A stretch of DNA of 64,000 nt from Galerina marginata (Eukaryota; Basidiomycota; Agaricomycetes; Agaricales; Galerinaceae): NCBI GenBank assembly GCA_023014335.1, contig JAECYW010000012.1:1674001-1738000 (forward strand). The letters run 5' to 3'. The stretch's first letter is position 1. Each line of letters begins with the position of its first letter. This document shows, piece by piece, positions 23,872 to 36,973 of the stretch. The notes under the pieces are model-generated. The model did no database searches and had not been told where the DNA came from. It saw nothing but the letters and a program-made list of their open reading frames with translations. Made by a program: the position numbers and the translations under genes.

Positions 23872-24731
23872 TCATTCTAAGCAGAAATTAAACCCACTGT
23901 GTTCGGGCTGATCCTCAAGTCGTTGAGGTTCTTCATATAGCCTTGCTGTATCTAAGTAAACATCCCAAGCATAACGAAGCACCCTTAGCTCAGTACCGTA
24001 AACTTTTTGGAGGGCCTCGTCGAAGGGGAACAAATAACTTCGATAGCTCTGTTCATCAGGCATGCCAGTCCCGATCTCGGGAACCTTGATTGATTCAGGC
24101 ACAAATGACACTATCAGCCATTAGAAAGTAGAAAGTCGAAGTAACATACCGCATCTTCAGGTATCTCTCCAACATACCAAGTCGTTAGGTATTCTCCTCC
24201 GTCATCTCGGACGCCCCTATTCCGCCTGGTCCTAGGCTGCCACGAAGTGAGTGTCATGAAAATAGGTTCGACATTCAATATAGTATTTTCCTCCCGTTCG
24301 TGTGGTGCAAGCGGCTGGCGAGTGGGATTGTAGAGCGGGAGGAACTCTGCGCGATAACCAGACTGGCGGGCGTTGAAAGTTGGCGATCATAGCTAGCAAC
24401 GACAGATGATGCTCACCTCTTCATAGGCCTCTCGCAATGCGGTCTGCTCGAGCGACTCGCCCACATCTTTCCTGCCTCTGGGAAAGAACCAGTACTTGTG
24501 TAGTGAGTCGTATATTACGACAATCTTATGCGTGTTTCGCTGGATAATAATCATCCCGGCGCCTAGCATGAAATCGCGAGATGCCCAGGCGCTGTCCTTC
24601 ACGCCAGGTGTAGAATGCCTCGAAAGTCGCGGGGGAGGAGGCGATCGTGGCCTTGGTGCCTGTCGGGGCTGGGCCTGGGCCTGGGTCCTAGGCCAAAAGG
24701 TTTGAGAAAAGACATTTGTGAATGTACTCAT
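23872..24731 (-). CDS. Nudix hydrolase
   Basis: Three exons (24417-24731, 24150-24362, 23872-24084) give 246 residues. The Nudix box spans the first intron: after splicing it reads GRKDVGESLEQTALREAYEE followed by SG, matching G-x5-E-x7-R-E-x2-E-E. Nudix enzymes hydrolyse nucleoside diphosphates linked to another moiety; the FFPRG lead-in and overall layout would suit a diphosphoinositol-phosphate or dinucleotide hydrolase, but the substrate is not shown. The N-terminus is Gln/Arg/Pro-rich and probably disordered. In the second intron I use 24085-24149 (65 nt), which joins PEDA to VPEIGTGMPDEQSY; the nearer acceptor does not keep frame. Confidence 0.85.
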
Positions 24732-25057
24732 GCTTGTATCGGGAAATCAAACCAATGGTGAATTAGAAACAATCTCTACGAATGATGAAGCTTGAAGGTC
24801 GCAGACTGCAGTAACAAAAGTCTGGAACCACTGGCAAGTCAGAATCAGAACCGTTCATTAGCTTACCTAAGAGCTGTCAGTGTCAGTAGCCTCGTCGAGG
24901 AGAGAACACCTCACGAAGAAAAACAACCGGATATAATTGATATTTAAAAACTGACGCGAGGTCGTTACAAATTCGTCGCTTCTCGTAAGATCGTGATAGT
25001 CATAAATCTCGGAAATCGTCCATGAAGGTCCCTGGAGTCGTAAATTATAATCATCCA
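24732..25057. other. Intergenic region
   Basis: About 330 bases between two leftward genes: the 3' flank of the cysteine-containing GPI protein and the promoter of the Nudix gene. No further feature seen. Confidence 0.4.
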
Positions 25058-25821
25058 TCACATTCCCAGACATCCCATAAACAAGCTGATCGCAAGGAGT
25101 GCGAAGATTCTCCCTGTGCTATTTTCCGTGAACACTACTGCTGCAGAAGTCGATGTAGGAGCGGGAGGACGGGGTGTAGCGGTAAGAGACGCATCCACAC
25201 CAGACACGTTTCCAAGCAATGTGCTTTCGATGGCGCAGACATTCCTTATTGCTGCAACAATGCCCGGGAGATTGGAGGTATCCAGAACCTGTGTTTGGTT
25301 AGTCTGGATGAAGCTTAATGGATGGGTGAATATGAGTCCAGTTTTGCAGGAGCCAGATACAGGACATACCAATCAACGCATTGAGGAAAAACAGACTGAA
25401 AGGTGTCCGCACAAGCACACTTAATGACATCGATAAAAGCTCCAGGGTTAAATATAATCTGCGAACTTTTAGATATTTTGTTGGTTAGATGAGACTTAAA
25501 CGCACCATGGAGAAATTAGCAAGCACCGGAGCCGCTTGGGCGCAGCCTTGAATGTTAGGATACCCCTAATGTCGCGTCAATATTCATTCTGAGAGGGTAA
25601 CAAGAAGAAAAAAATCATGAAGGCAAGTACTCCAGTGAATGTACGGTAAATATGTAGCTATATCTCACCTGCTCGCAAATAGGACATGACGGAGGCGAGG
25701 GTGGAAAGGTGGGATCTGTTCTCCGTTGAAGGGCGAGAGACTGGGCAAGCCGCGAAGGTGACGCTGTTATCTGGAGACTCAGAAAGGCAAACAAGGCAAT
25801 GATTGTGAGAAATCGGAACAT
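25058..25821 (-). CDS. Small secreted GPI-anchored cysteine-containing protein
   Basis: Four exons (25669-25821, 25506-25565, 25370-25458, 25058-25313) give 185 residues. Signal peptide at 1-21 (MFRFLTIIALFAFLSLQITA). The mature part has spaced cysteines (CPICEQGYPNIQGCAQAAPV, then IKCACADTF, FPQCVDCF and NVCAIE) and ends in a hydrophobic tail (IFALLAISLFMGCLGM) after a Thr/Ser/Pro-rich region, as for a GPI anchor. Exon 2 codes only 20 residues. The acceptors at 25566 and 25314 were picked because they alone keep frame and restore the Cys pattern. It is not a standard CFEM domain. Likely a cell-wall or surface protein of unknown role. Confidence 0.75.
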
Positions 25822-27549
25822 CGTAAGAGAGATGTGTGGCGTTATAGGTATCGCTGGTCGTCGTCCTTGTCTGGGAACCAACTGGAAGACGAATCCTGGC
25901 ACCTGGCAGTGGGAGGAACGAAGGAAGACTTCAGGAAGTGTCAGGTCAGATGACCCTCTTATCGGCATTTGCCGGTTCAGGGGGTATGAGCGCTTTTGCC
26001 TTTTGGAGTTTGCGCGAGAGTCAGAGCCTGTCTTCATAGATGTTGGAATGTATTATACGAGTTCTGAGATAGGTCGCCAGGTACTTTATAGGAAGTATAA
26101 AATCTGCATGATCCATGGAGCGCGGTGCTCTTTGTAAACTTTTTTATAATAATCACTGCCGACAGAAATGTTTATGTTGCTTAAAAACATAGCCTATGAC
26201 ACTCGAGGAATTTACCAGCAACAAACACGGGATTTTCGCTCTCCTCATCGGTGAACTCCTGCGCAGTGTGTAACGCGGTCTGTAAATTAAAATCTGGCTT
26301 GCAAGACAAGCAATTTAGCACTTCTAGTACTTACTTTTAAGCATTATTCAGGCTCAATCACCAGTCGACGGAGAAAGAAGCACCAGGCCTGTAATATGGG
26401 CCAGAGCCTCTAATATCTCCCATAGGTAGTAGCGGGTTCTACTTTGCATCTTTCCACAGCCTCTCTCCCCCGGCGAATGGAGGGTCAAGTTTGCTGTGTA
26501 AATCTCATAGCTACAGGACCTCCTGCGAAACTTGGAACTGCGGGGCGTTCCTTTACGTTTCCGACACAAACGTTAATCTTCACTCAACTTGTCGGAAGGC
26601 CCGAACTTGATTGGTATGTAGTGATGCGCGCTCATATTTTAGACGGTATTGCAAAATCAGCGTTGCCGTGCGCTGAAAAGGCCTCAATGATCGGATTTGT
26701 TATAAAGATGCAATGGCGATCCGTCGAACTAGCACACTGATGAACACTAACGCGACACCAAACGACTAGGTTTGTCAGTCACTGGCTCGGTGTAGTTTGT
26801 ATCCAGAGGTATGGCTGTTGTTTCTCAGTTGCCATATAAAGTAGCAAATAGGCGCCCATTGGTCCGAGTGATCGGCGACGATCTACTTCCTCTTCAGGTA
26901 TATCTCTGGTATAAGATGTTGTGCGTATGCTATGCCTTTGATGTACCATTACGACAAGCAAAGATTGTCATTATCAAGGAAACAGATCTCGTCTAAGTTT
27001 GGTGTCTTCTATACCTTGCCGAAATAGTGTATGGAGCTGTAATATGTCCGGGCCGCCGGGCTCTGCTTTAGGCTTAGACGCCACAGATAAAAAGAATCCG
27101 CCTCGAGAATGTTTGACCTCTTGTAAGAAGCCACGTCTAACTATTTGCCTTCTCGTACTCTTCTCCATAGAAAGTAGGTGGATATCTTATTGAACCAGTA
27201 GTTTGTTCACATCCTGTACCGCTATGCGCTAGGTTTCTCCGCTCAGACATAAACGCCACAGATAAAATAATTTGCTTCTCGGAAATTTCTCGAAGCCATA
27301 ATCAAAATCACATGGATTTCACAATGTCAGCATATTCAGTAAATCCGACTCACCAGGAGCATCATACTTGAGTCATGCACAGATTATTGTCCCGGAAAGG
27401 AATTGCTCTCGAACCCGAATTTTGAAAAGTTGAACTCCGACTCCTAGTCGTATCATTCTTCGCAACTAGGCATATATACCAGAAATACAATGTCCCTAGC
27501 GTGTCCTCTATATCTGGATTACGGAAAGAAACCTGGCGTGAGACGTTGA
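25822..27549. other. Intergenic region
   Basis: About 1.7 kb between two leftward genes. Short frames only; no motif, RNA gene or repeat recognised. Confidence 0.4.
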
Positions 27550-28999
27550 TCATTCGATAGCAACAATTGCACTTTCTGTATTGTCCGAGTTAGTAAGAGC
27601 TCTTCGTCCTCCATGATTCCTGCCGTTGGAGCGTCTGTATGGATGATAGTATGGTGTGGCGGCAATAAGGACTCGATTCCGTGACGTCCTTGCTGATCGT
27701 CCGTTGAGCCGCATTGTCATAGCTTGGTCCTCCCGACGAGCCACATCTGTATCGTATATACTATCGAAGTTTGGAAGGAGCCGGTTATTCGGAGGCCATA
27801 CTGTCCGTCGGTCGGAAGACGGCAAGATCGATTCGTTTACTTCATCCCCGTCGGGAATGCGATGGTATCCAGACCACGGCTCGTAGATGTCGAAGAATTC
27901 ACTGTAGAACACAAACCCACCGAATGGTCTCTCTGGACTTGGCGATGGACGAAAGTATTTTAGGTCGGCGTAGGTGGTTGTAAAGCGAAAAAGTGGGTAA
28001 TGATAATTCCCAAAGGGCCCAATATCACGGAATTCCGCAAAGAGTTCGTCCAGCTCTTTCCAATGCCAAAGTTCGGCATCTTTTTCCAAGCGGTCCATGT
28101 CTTCATACGCCCAAATGGAATTCAACTCTAGCAGCCGCACCTTTCCATTTGCAATCATAAAACGATCAGTATAACAACCTTTGTAAATGCACCCGCTATG
28201 TTGTATTCTTGCAACTGTTTGGTAGACGAGTGCGCGGTCATCCAAACCTATCATCCTCCCCCAGGCTGCTTCACTAACAAGACCGATAATAGAGCCGTCC
28301 CTGCCGATTAGATGTCCGTAAACCTCGAAGGTTACATCTAGGCCTTGCACCTTCTTATAGCCGAACATAGCACGATTCAGACACCAGAGCTCCTCGTTGT
28401 TCCATGCATACATAATGTCTGTCATTCACATGCTAAGCCATGGTCATTTGTTTTTGGTTAACAAAAATTTCGTACCAACTTCCTTGCCTTTCCATATTCC
28501 CCGTCGATCTGAACTTGTACCCCAGACAGTGAATTCAATTTCATCAAGGTATATCCGCTCGGCCCATATTGGGCAAGTAACCTGCCGAAGTACTTTTTCC
28601 TGCTGCGAGATGTAGTAGCTCCCGTCGCGGGATTGAAATAGATATGCCCAATTGGTTTTACCAAAGTCAATGGTGTCAACGAGGGATTCCTAATGTGATG
28701 AACATTCGTTAGAAGGCAAGAGATTGTTAATATCACATAACACAGACTATGATCTCAAGATAATTTGCAAAATGCTTGGAAATTGCTTGCGATTCGTACC
28801 AGCCGTAGCAGGGATCATCAACATCCACCCCCGACTCAACTTCAGGTGTGAACTTTGGCGCTTGAATCACTATTTCTTTCCTGTTCCTCCACAAGATAAT
28901 AGTTGGTCCCTTTTTATAGTCAATGATCCCTCCAATATAGGCGACAGCATTATGTGGCACGGGACAAGATCTAGGAATTGGCTTGAATGTCAAATCCAT
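27550..28999 (-). CDS. Protein-kinase-fold protein lacking catalytic residues (putative)
   Basis: Three exons (28800-28999, 28463-28689, 27550-28418) give 431 residues. The middle resembles the small kinase-like domains common in fungi: GHLIGRDGSIIGLVSEAAWG, LDDRALVYQTVARIQHSG, then IYKGCYTDRFMIANGKVRLL. In active relatives the last segment reads roughly HGDLNxxNFLV...IDFE; here the Asp aligns with Gly, the Asn with Arg, and the DFG/DFE position reads LELN. That suggests a pseudokinase. The fold is inferred from pattern only. The first intron (28690-28799) is long at 110 nt and the second donor is weak (gttaac), so the start and exon 2 edges may change. The C-terminus (about 350-431) is Arg/Asn-rich and probably disordered. 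Confidence 0.55.
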
Positions 29000-31613
29000 G
29001 TAGCATGTGGGCGCGGTCGTCGTAGGTAGTGGGCGACCTGTGTGTGTGTGGGCTTGATCGAATCGATCTCGGTTCGCAACGTGCCCGTTTGTTTGTTCGT
29101 GGGTACTGATAGCCTTGGACCTGACTCGGAACCATAATCGGTTTTGATCCCTTTACATTTTACGCCGATGATATTGGACCATGGTCTGTCGATACTGCTA
29201 CGGGCGGTCTGCTTTTCGGGAATGGGATACATCAACGCACGGCTCCCGCTTTCGCTCTATTTCTCAACTTGTTGTTAGAATCCTTCCCCGAGTCATACCT
29301 GCCGGAATTGGGTAATCGTCTTCACCATTACCAGGGCGTTGAGGTATCATTGCGAAAATGTTCGGTCCAGGACATTTAGCTCAACCACTTGTTTCGTGTG
29401 TTGGGTTTATTGGCCCCAACGAGCGCTTTTTATGCTTCAATAAATAGAGTCGACCAAGGTGAGGATTTTTATCAGAACAACCCCCTGAAGTGCAGCCTTT
29501 GAACCTATGTGCAGCCTTCTGCAGATCAAGTGTTCGAGATGTGGACGACTTTGGGAGCACATCCAACCCTGCCAAAAAGGAAATTGCGGCAGCACGCGTC
29601 GCAATCACGAATCTATACCCCAGTCTGCGGTCTGCAAGACCTGTTCACAAAGTTCAGGAAGGTTGGCCCAGAATTTGCTCTGTGAGTGCACACTTTTTTT
29701 GACCATGGATAATGCTTTGAATTTACTAACCAAGCTCTGATCTCAATTCACTTACTAGGAGTATGACCGGTTTCAGCGAGAACTCCTGGTAATTTTTTCC
29801 CCTTGCGGTAATGCTTCTGGCCAGGATGCGAGCCATTACACCCACCAAGCACTCGGCACAGTCCTCAATCATTGTTTCCTGGTTCTGGAGCCTCGCGAGT
29901 TCTCGATCTCAAACGTTCCAATGCTACCTCCGTGTCCAACTATTCTCTCAAAGCTGTCCGGCCCTCCTGTCCTTCACAGATATTCTACCATATTGCTCAA
30001 TAATCCATGTCTTCTGACGCCCCACTTGTAAATTTGTGTTTTATTTTCTCGTGTAATTGTGCTCTCCAACATTTGTATCATTCCCACTCTGCCGTTAACC
30101 TTGTATCCATGTGCACGTCATCATCCCCTGTTTTAATAGTCCCATCCTCACGATAGATCACTAGAATATTCGCTGTATAACTGCTGTATCACCCCACAAC
30201 CCTACTTTATCAATAATAACGTCGTCAGTCGTCATCTAGTGCACCGCTAAACCGTCGAGAAGAATTTGAATGAACTTACATAAATGCAACCTCGCGACGT
30301 CCGCGTCCTTGACAGTCCTTGTGGTAGCAGTCCTTATATAGTCAATGTGACGAGAAGGCTACCTTCAGCTTACCTGTGCGCCACATTAACCAGATGCATC
30401 ATGCGATCAATATGAGGTGACGACTCCGAACTTGGCACTTGATATTTGCTCCGCCACATGACATTTATACTCGTATTATCAGTTGTGATACTTCATGAAT
30501 GCATCGTAACGTTCACGCACTTTATAATTATCAATGGAAAATTAATGACTTGGATGATCGTGAGGATATCATTTTAGGTAATTCTCATACCAAATTGTCA
30601 GCCTGGGACATGGCGGACTATTTTGTTTGAGCTCGTTGGGAGCGAGCCCTATTAGTGTATATTAGATCTCTTAAATTCTCCTGATATTCATGTACAACAT
30701 CCCGCAGCCGACCAAACATCGGGGTTCACGAAGTGCTTAGACGGTGTTGTAAAGTAGCAGCGGTGGATTGCGCAAAGTGACCCAAGCTGGCTATTGGCCA
30801 ATGCCAAGACGAGGCGTGTAGCTCGAGATCACGGACAGAAGGAACTTAGAAGCCTGAATGCCAGCATTCACAGAACTGAAGACAAGGACGCGGCACACAT
30901 TGCTCGCCGACGGAACCCCGATAAAAGGTGCATTAAGGAACTCCTAAATCTGAGATGTGATAATAAAGGACGGGAGAAGTCAGCTGCATCTTGCTGCATC
31001 TTTAAGATGCTGTACGTCTGAAGCGCAAAATAGACCAGCTGGAACCAGTGTGTGCCGTCATATTTATGCAAGTCGATCCTATGAATAGCGGTCTGGGAAG
31101 ATAACGACAGAGCCCAATAGACTTCCTGGTTTGGGTTTTTAGCTTGCCAAGAGCAAGCTGATGAACTATTTTCCAGGTTCTTCCCATGAGTAACCGGTTG
31201 CGAAAGCTTTCTGGATATGAATTCGACACGAAGGTTTGCAGTGGGTCTTCACGGTGTCGTCAAGCAGCTCGAATATGACTAAGTCGCACTACATCATCGA
31301 TGTCCTGAAAAGTGGCAAGAAACTATGGACCATCACAAGTTGCTCCGCTAGACTTATATGAGGCGTTGAAATGACCTTGACCAGCGCATTCGTCTGGGGG
31401 CGGAGTCTCCAAACATTCTGAAACTCAACTCAAACCGGCGATACATCAGTAAAGACTGGTTCACTGATTGACTACCTCCTACGAATTACCTAGAGGGTAT
31501 ATGTTAAAACCAAAAATGAAAGAAACTAGGTAATGGTCGGGAGAAGATATAAGTACTCAACAAAATAGCCAGATTTCATTTAACACAAACCCTGCTAAAA
31601 ATTAAAACACGGT
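29000..31613. other. Intergenic region with one weak gene candidate
   Basis: About 2.6 kb. At 29490-30020 (+) two open stretches are joined by a good intron (gtgagt at 29681 to cttactag at 29759), but no start codon could be connected convincingly and the encoded sequence matches nothing I know. The rest shows only short frames. Confidence 0.3.
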
Positions 31614-32635
31614 TTAAAACGCGATTGAGACTGCCAGAGTTGCAACACCCATCGCCAGGGCAAGGATGCTTTGGTATCCAGAGCTGGCAGTCGAAACCGC
31701 GCTGGAAGAAAGAATTCCACCTGAAAGACCGCCAGCAGCTTGGACGGCACCGCTAAGGAAGCCTGATGGGCATTTCGATTGAATGGCGCTGTAAAGGTCT
31801 GATTGGGTGTCCAAAAGCTCGCTTTTAACGAGTCCGGGAGCGTAGGGGACGTTGGACTCGAAGTTGATGTAGGCTGTGAGCACATTACGTGAGCATGCCG
31901 TGCAGAGCGTGGTAGCGTCGAGGCTGGGTTTGAGGAAAATGAATGGCAGATTGGAGTCGTGATAGGTAGTCATGTTGGGCACAATGGCAGATGTGTCGGC
32001 GCGGCGCTTGAGCGCCGAGCTGTCGGTGTAAAGAAGAGCAAGGAGTTGGGCTAATCCAAGGGCAGACTCCCCGGAGACAGCGTCGCTCACTTCTTCACGG
32101 GTAGTCGTAGTAGCTGCCATCACACACCATGAGCCGCTATCGTCCTTGGAGCAGATGGAAGTCCGCATGGGAGAAAGGGTATAAAGGACGTCATAAATCC
32201 CAATCACCCCGTCGACACGATTTGTGGTCAATTCAGCGGCGCACGCGGTGTAGAAGGCGGTGATTTTGGAACGGATGAGACTCTCTGAACAGGTGCTTGT
32301 CACAGAATCGGTACATAAGTTGTTCAACGCCGCTGTTACCGAGGCTGAAGAAGGAACCGAGGCACTGCCTGGAGCGAATGCTGCGGTGGCCGATGAGAGG
32401 GTTGATAGGCAGCTCGTTAGGCTGGAGTCGGTGTTGAGGGCCGTCAAAAACGCCGAGCAGGTCTGGCTAATCCCAGATGGAATCAACGGGTTTGCAGTCG
32501 ACGTGGCAGTCGACGCTGAGGCTGTCTGGAAATTCGTGAGCAATTTCATGATGTTTTTTGGGAATATATACCCACAGAATTCTGTGCAAGAACAACCGAG
32601 GTGATAACCGAAACAATTGCAAAAGATTTAAGCAT
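31614..32635 (-). CDS. Secreted GPI-anchored protein, DUF7729-like
   Basis: Two exons (32576-32635 and 31614-32525) give 323 residues. The first exon is exactly the signal peptide (MLKSFAIVSVITSVVLAQNS). The mature protein has Ser/Thr-rich runs and regularly placed cysteines (QTCSAFLTALNTDSSLTSCL, ALNNLCTD, ICSKDDSGSWCV, TLCTACSRNVLTAYI, KCPSGFL) and ends in a hydrophobic GPI-type tail (ILALAMGVATLAVSIAF). This layout fits fungal surface proteins annotated as DUF7729; the family name is from memory of its pattern. The biochemical role is unknown; a cell-wall or extracellular matrix role is likely. A decayed relative lies at 63330-63620. Confidence 0.8.
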
Positions 32636-35035
32636 TTTCGAGGGTGAAAGGGGTGAAAGAGTGTACTGGTTAACCGCAGGCGACGACGACGACGGCGTGA
32701 AGGTGGTGTTGAAGAGACTTGTTAGAGACTCGGAGTGAACGGACAATCAATGTTATGTGCCTGTCACAACATACACAAATAAACCAGTGGCTGATTGCGA
32801 TCGCCATGGTAGCGCAGACCGCTGGTAGGAAAAGACTGGACGTTGAACAAAGATATGTCGAGTGTCTCTCTTCAGCGCTCCCTGTATCACCACCTATTAT
32901 TGAGCTGGCGGTATCGAAAACTCATGACTAGGATTCCTCAGAATTCGAATCAACATTCGCCACTTGCGGGATAGGTCTAAACAGGTATTTAAAATTCTGA
33001 CGACGGCTTGCCGTCGGGATGCGAAATTTGACTATGGGCTGCTATCGACACCAGCACCCGCTTACTCGTCTCACTTCTCTGAAAACACTTCTGATGAAGA
33101 CCTGGCCTCATGCCCTGCCACCGTCTTCCCCTTCAGAGCTAAACGGCCGATCATTGGTTCAAAGTTGCGGTGCTCTACCCTCGATCTTGAGTTGGTATTT
33201 CCATCGGTTCAGAAACTTAATTCCCGCAAAGAAGCACCAGTCGACATCCAACTCGCGGAGGGTCAATATCACAATGGGTTCAAAGTACTGCCTAGTTTTG
33301 AGTATCTGCTCCACTCTGGTATGATCAAAACACTCGATCTCAGAACAATTTTTATAGCTTGTATGAGTTAACAGCTCACCGGCGAAAGTGGGTAGTATAA
33401 ACGACCGCGAACTTGTCCTACTTTTAAATCCTACAATGCTGCATATGATGCTACTTTCACATTCATGGATGCCGCCCGAGGGTCATCGGATATTCTTTCT
33501 TTTCACCAGCTCTGACGAAGGAACTTGAAACCACCTTTCGGTAGTGTTCTGGAAGTGGTGGAACTGATCGCCAATTCACATCTCTTATCGTTCTGCATTG
33601 GTGCTCAGTGGGGACGCTCGGAGTCTTTGTTTCCTTCGGCGACCCGGCGATATAGCACAACCCCAACAAGAAACATCTCCTTACATAGCAATGGCGGATC
33701 GATTCCTTGGACGATCCGTGCTTGAGAAGAGTTTATGAAACAACACGTCTTCGGTGAAGTTGCGTTATTTCATACCAAGTTCTCATCATCAGTTTATCGG
33801 CAACTTCAGGTTCTTGCGAAACAGCGGAAGAATTCTAATGGAGTTCGGGTTGGTCAACCCTTCAAGAGATGGTGCTCGCTTGGTCTGATAGGGAAAAGCA
33901 AACTCTTTAGTTGCGTCGCAGGGTTTCATATCGCTGCAGGATTGCGACAAGGTAGTTTAGGCTTAGGAACATCCCACAAAAAGAACCAAATTACTCACGT
34001 TCATCATTCGCCAGCGTCAGGAATTGTAATTGGAAAATAGGACTGACAGCACCGGGACGAAAGCATACATGACTTCAAACCTAGTCTATTGTCCTCGCGG
34101 CAGGCTAGAGCTTGTGATGCTATTGGTTTGTTCCCTTCCTGAAAATCACATCCATGGCTTCTCAAGTATGGTCTCACAGTTGCCTGGCCTGTCCTCTGGA
34201 CTGTGGACTCCTTCCGCCAATCAGTCGGTCCAAAAGCAAACTGGAATTGTCTTCAAGACGCCATTTTCCCCAAGTTCCCCGCTGTCATTCCCCAGGTGAT
34301 AACTCGAGAAAGCTCTCATGATCTCGTGTACTACCCCGAGACGAACGGCGGAAACGTTGAATCCGGTGCTTATCGCTCACTAAATCCAAAGTCGTGTCTG
34401 CCGTTGGGGACTCCATGCCGAATCGCCTGCGTAGATTCTGCCATTGCCGAGCCCAGGTAGAAATACGCAAGGTCTGTTCAAACCTGCGGAGATAGATGTA
34501 CGCTATATCTTCTTTTCGAAGGCTCCTTGACGTTTTTTTAAGGAAGGTTCTCAAGATGTCATTGGACCAAGACACAGTATACGTCGTGTGTTTGGACATT
34601 AGGTGAGGATTATCCACGGTTGCCCTGTCCTGATATTATGGCTAACGCTGACCTACTACCAGCAGGAGCAGTGCGCCCCTCTCGTCCAATCAACATCGCC
34701 GGTTGGCGTTTTTAATCAATGCAAAAGGCGGCCAGCATTAACACTGCTCCCTTCTTCTTGAGAACAGGTCCAGTAAATAGGACTGAATTCCCCTTATTAT
34801 ACGCTAAATGATCCGATGCCGTTACCAGCTTAGAATAGCAACCACGGTAGGCCGTTCACATCCACGATCGACCGAGATGGAAAAGGCAGGATTGAAGGCC
34901 AATGTTGGCGACAAAAAATACAAAAATTTATAACAGAAAAGTGACTTCGCGACTACACCACCCTTTCTATTTATTGAGCTTCTTTCCTAGACTGAAGATC
35001 CCGTGGCCGACAGAGGTCGGATTGCTAGTCATCCG
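32636..35035. other. Intergenic region
   Basis: About 2.4 kb upstream of the GPI-protein gene and downstream of the first F-box paralog. Frames up to 135 codons occur (32964-33371, +) but carry no recognisable motif. No gene called. Confidence 0.35.
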
Positions 35036-36973
35036 CTAGCGTCTAAGAATGGCCACCCCACACTGTAGACGTCCCTCGAATACCCATAGCCCCTGATCTC
35101 CGCTGGTGTCTTTCTGAAGTTGACGAAACAAGGGAGGAAGACATGAGGTGCTCGGTCTTCGGGCGGAAGTCGCGATAGAGGCTTACCGGCTGTCGCTTAA
35201 GCAAAACGCGCCCATCGCTATGTATTCGTCCAGAAAATTTGAACCCTCCCCACGCTCGATCATGACTTTCTAATGTCTGGGCCTCGTTAGAAAGATAAAA
35301 GGGTGCATGTAAAGGAGAGCCAACCTCGCCCAGTAGCAACACGTCATACACTAGGTTAGGTGCCTCAGGAGCATCTTCCATTGTTCTTGTTGGCGGTAAG
35401 TGCTTCTGGTATCTTTGACCTCGAAAGCATAATCCAGAATCATACTAAGGATGACAAAGCTGAATACATCGAATTGAAGAATTGTATCTCATTGAAGAAT
35501 TCTCACCTTGGCACTGAAAAGGTCAGAGGAGCAAATTTCGGCGTCCAATAGGCTATCTTCCAGTACACTGGGTGGAGGTTTGCAAGTTGAGCAGAAGTAC
35601 TCCACCAGCATGCATTGCATGGGTTTAACCATGACCATAGAAATTAGCGGATTAAGAATCGCGGAATTAGAATTTTCGTTCGGCAAATTCACGGACTATC
35701 AAATCGAGTGAGAGCATCCAAGGTTAGTTGATTGAAAAAGTTAGACCGTCGACCGATGAACTTACTCTGTAAACCCCCTCCCACAGGCCTGTCATGCTAC
35801 CAGGACGGTAACTAAATACGTCCGACTCTTCCGCGCCTGCGTCCTTGAGGTTTCGTAAAATACACCCAAAGTCAACGTCATGTTGGAGGCTCCTCGCTGG
35901 CTTCTCTTGGGTGAGGAAGCTGCCCGGACACTGGGCCGGCTGGGAGTCTGCAAACAGCGGGGTTTTGTAGCAAGCCAGAGAGTAATAGTCCTCTTTTGTT
36001 GGCCCAGAGCGTTGAGTTGCATTTGCGATGGCGCGCGTTTGTGGGAGATGATATGGAACCTTGACTGGAGTGGCTTCGAGGAGAACAAATGTCAGGTTTA
36101 TCGCCGCAATCGAAGGGTCAGGTACTGTCAAGGTTTGCTTCCGAAGATATGTATAGACCTGAATTGGATCTTTGGTCTCCTTGGAACCAAAATTCGGAAA
36201 ACTTGCCAGTCCACCGTCAAGACCAATGGACAACGAAGGGTCGGTGTAACCCAGTGGCTCGGACGCCTATGATGCCATGTAAGCAAGCGGCGTGAGACAT
36301 ATCATCGTACAGGGGATCTTGCCTCTTTCGATGTCAAAGATATATACGGAAATATCAAGGTATAGAATTCATCCCGATCCTGTTTCGACATGTCCAGGAT
36401 CAGGCCTGGAAGTAGTTAGCAAACTTTCACGGGTGGATCAAGATCGAGGAGGTACCTACGTCGAGGAAGGGCCAAACAAAGCAGCCAAAGAATGATGGGG
36501 GCCCAAGTTTCCCGGTCGGTATTGCCATCAGCACTGTCTCCCAGCTTGAAGCGTGCAAGGCAGAGTATGAAGTTCGAGAAACCGACCATCGAAAGTTGTT
36601 TTTCGTTCAGGCCGTCACTCTCCAGGAGCATCCATAACGCCGTCCATAAGTCTTGTTCCATACCTTCAGCAGAAAAGTCAAGGTGTTTAAATCGTTGGAG
36701 CACTCGGAACCTCCTCAATACTTCTGCAGCAAGAGCAGAATCAGTCATCCTCTTCTGATACCTTCTAATGGAGGTCCGGGTGTCGAATCTTGCGCAAAAC
36801 ATATGGGCATATAGGTCCGGAGTGTCAGCCACGTTTAAGGATCGATAAATACCAGCAGAAGTACGCAACAGCCGCGAAATTTCGGTGGGCAATTCGAACA
36901 CGGAAGATGAGCTACAGAGGCGGGCAATATGTTGAAGTACATCGCGGGGGATTAGCTCGAGGCGAGAAGTCAT
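35036..36973 (-). CDS. F-box family protein, paralog 1 of 3
   Basis: Seven exons (36460-36973, 36311-36405, 35766-36266, 35507-35695, 35325-35444, 35187-35276, 35036-35113) give 528 residues. The F-box-like start is RLELIPRDVLQHIARL, with a leucine-rich follow-up (ISRLLRTSAGIYRSL). The C-terminal third shares with the two paralogs a beta-rich pattern: PGSMTGLWEGVY near 360-370, then AWGGFKFSGRIHSDGRVLL near 481-499 and LWVFEGRLQCG at the end. Exon 4 (189 nt) and exon 5 (120 nt) have exactly the lengths found in paralog 2, which fixes the otherwise unclear acceptor at 35445. Probable SCF substrate receptor; target unknown. Faces away from paralogs 2 and 3. Confidence 0.8.

Noticed and set aside
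29358..30020. Possible two- or three-exon gene on the + strand
   Set aside because: One good intron is present, but there is no in-frame start, upstream joins are arbitrary and the protein matches nothing known.
32964..33371. 135-codon + strand frame
   Set aside because: No motif, no splice partners and an equally open overlapping frame; likely random.
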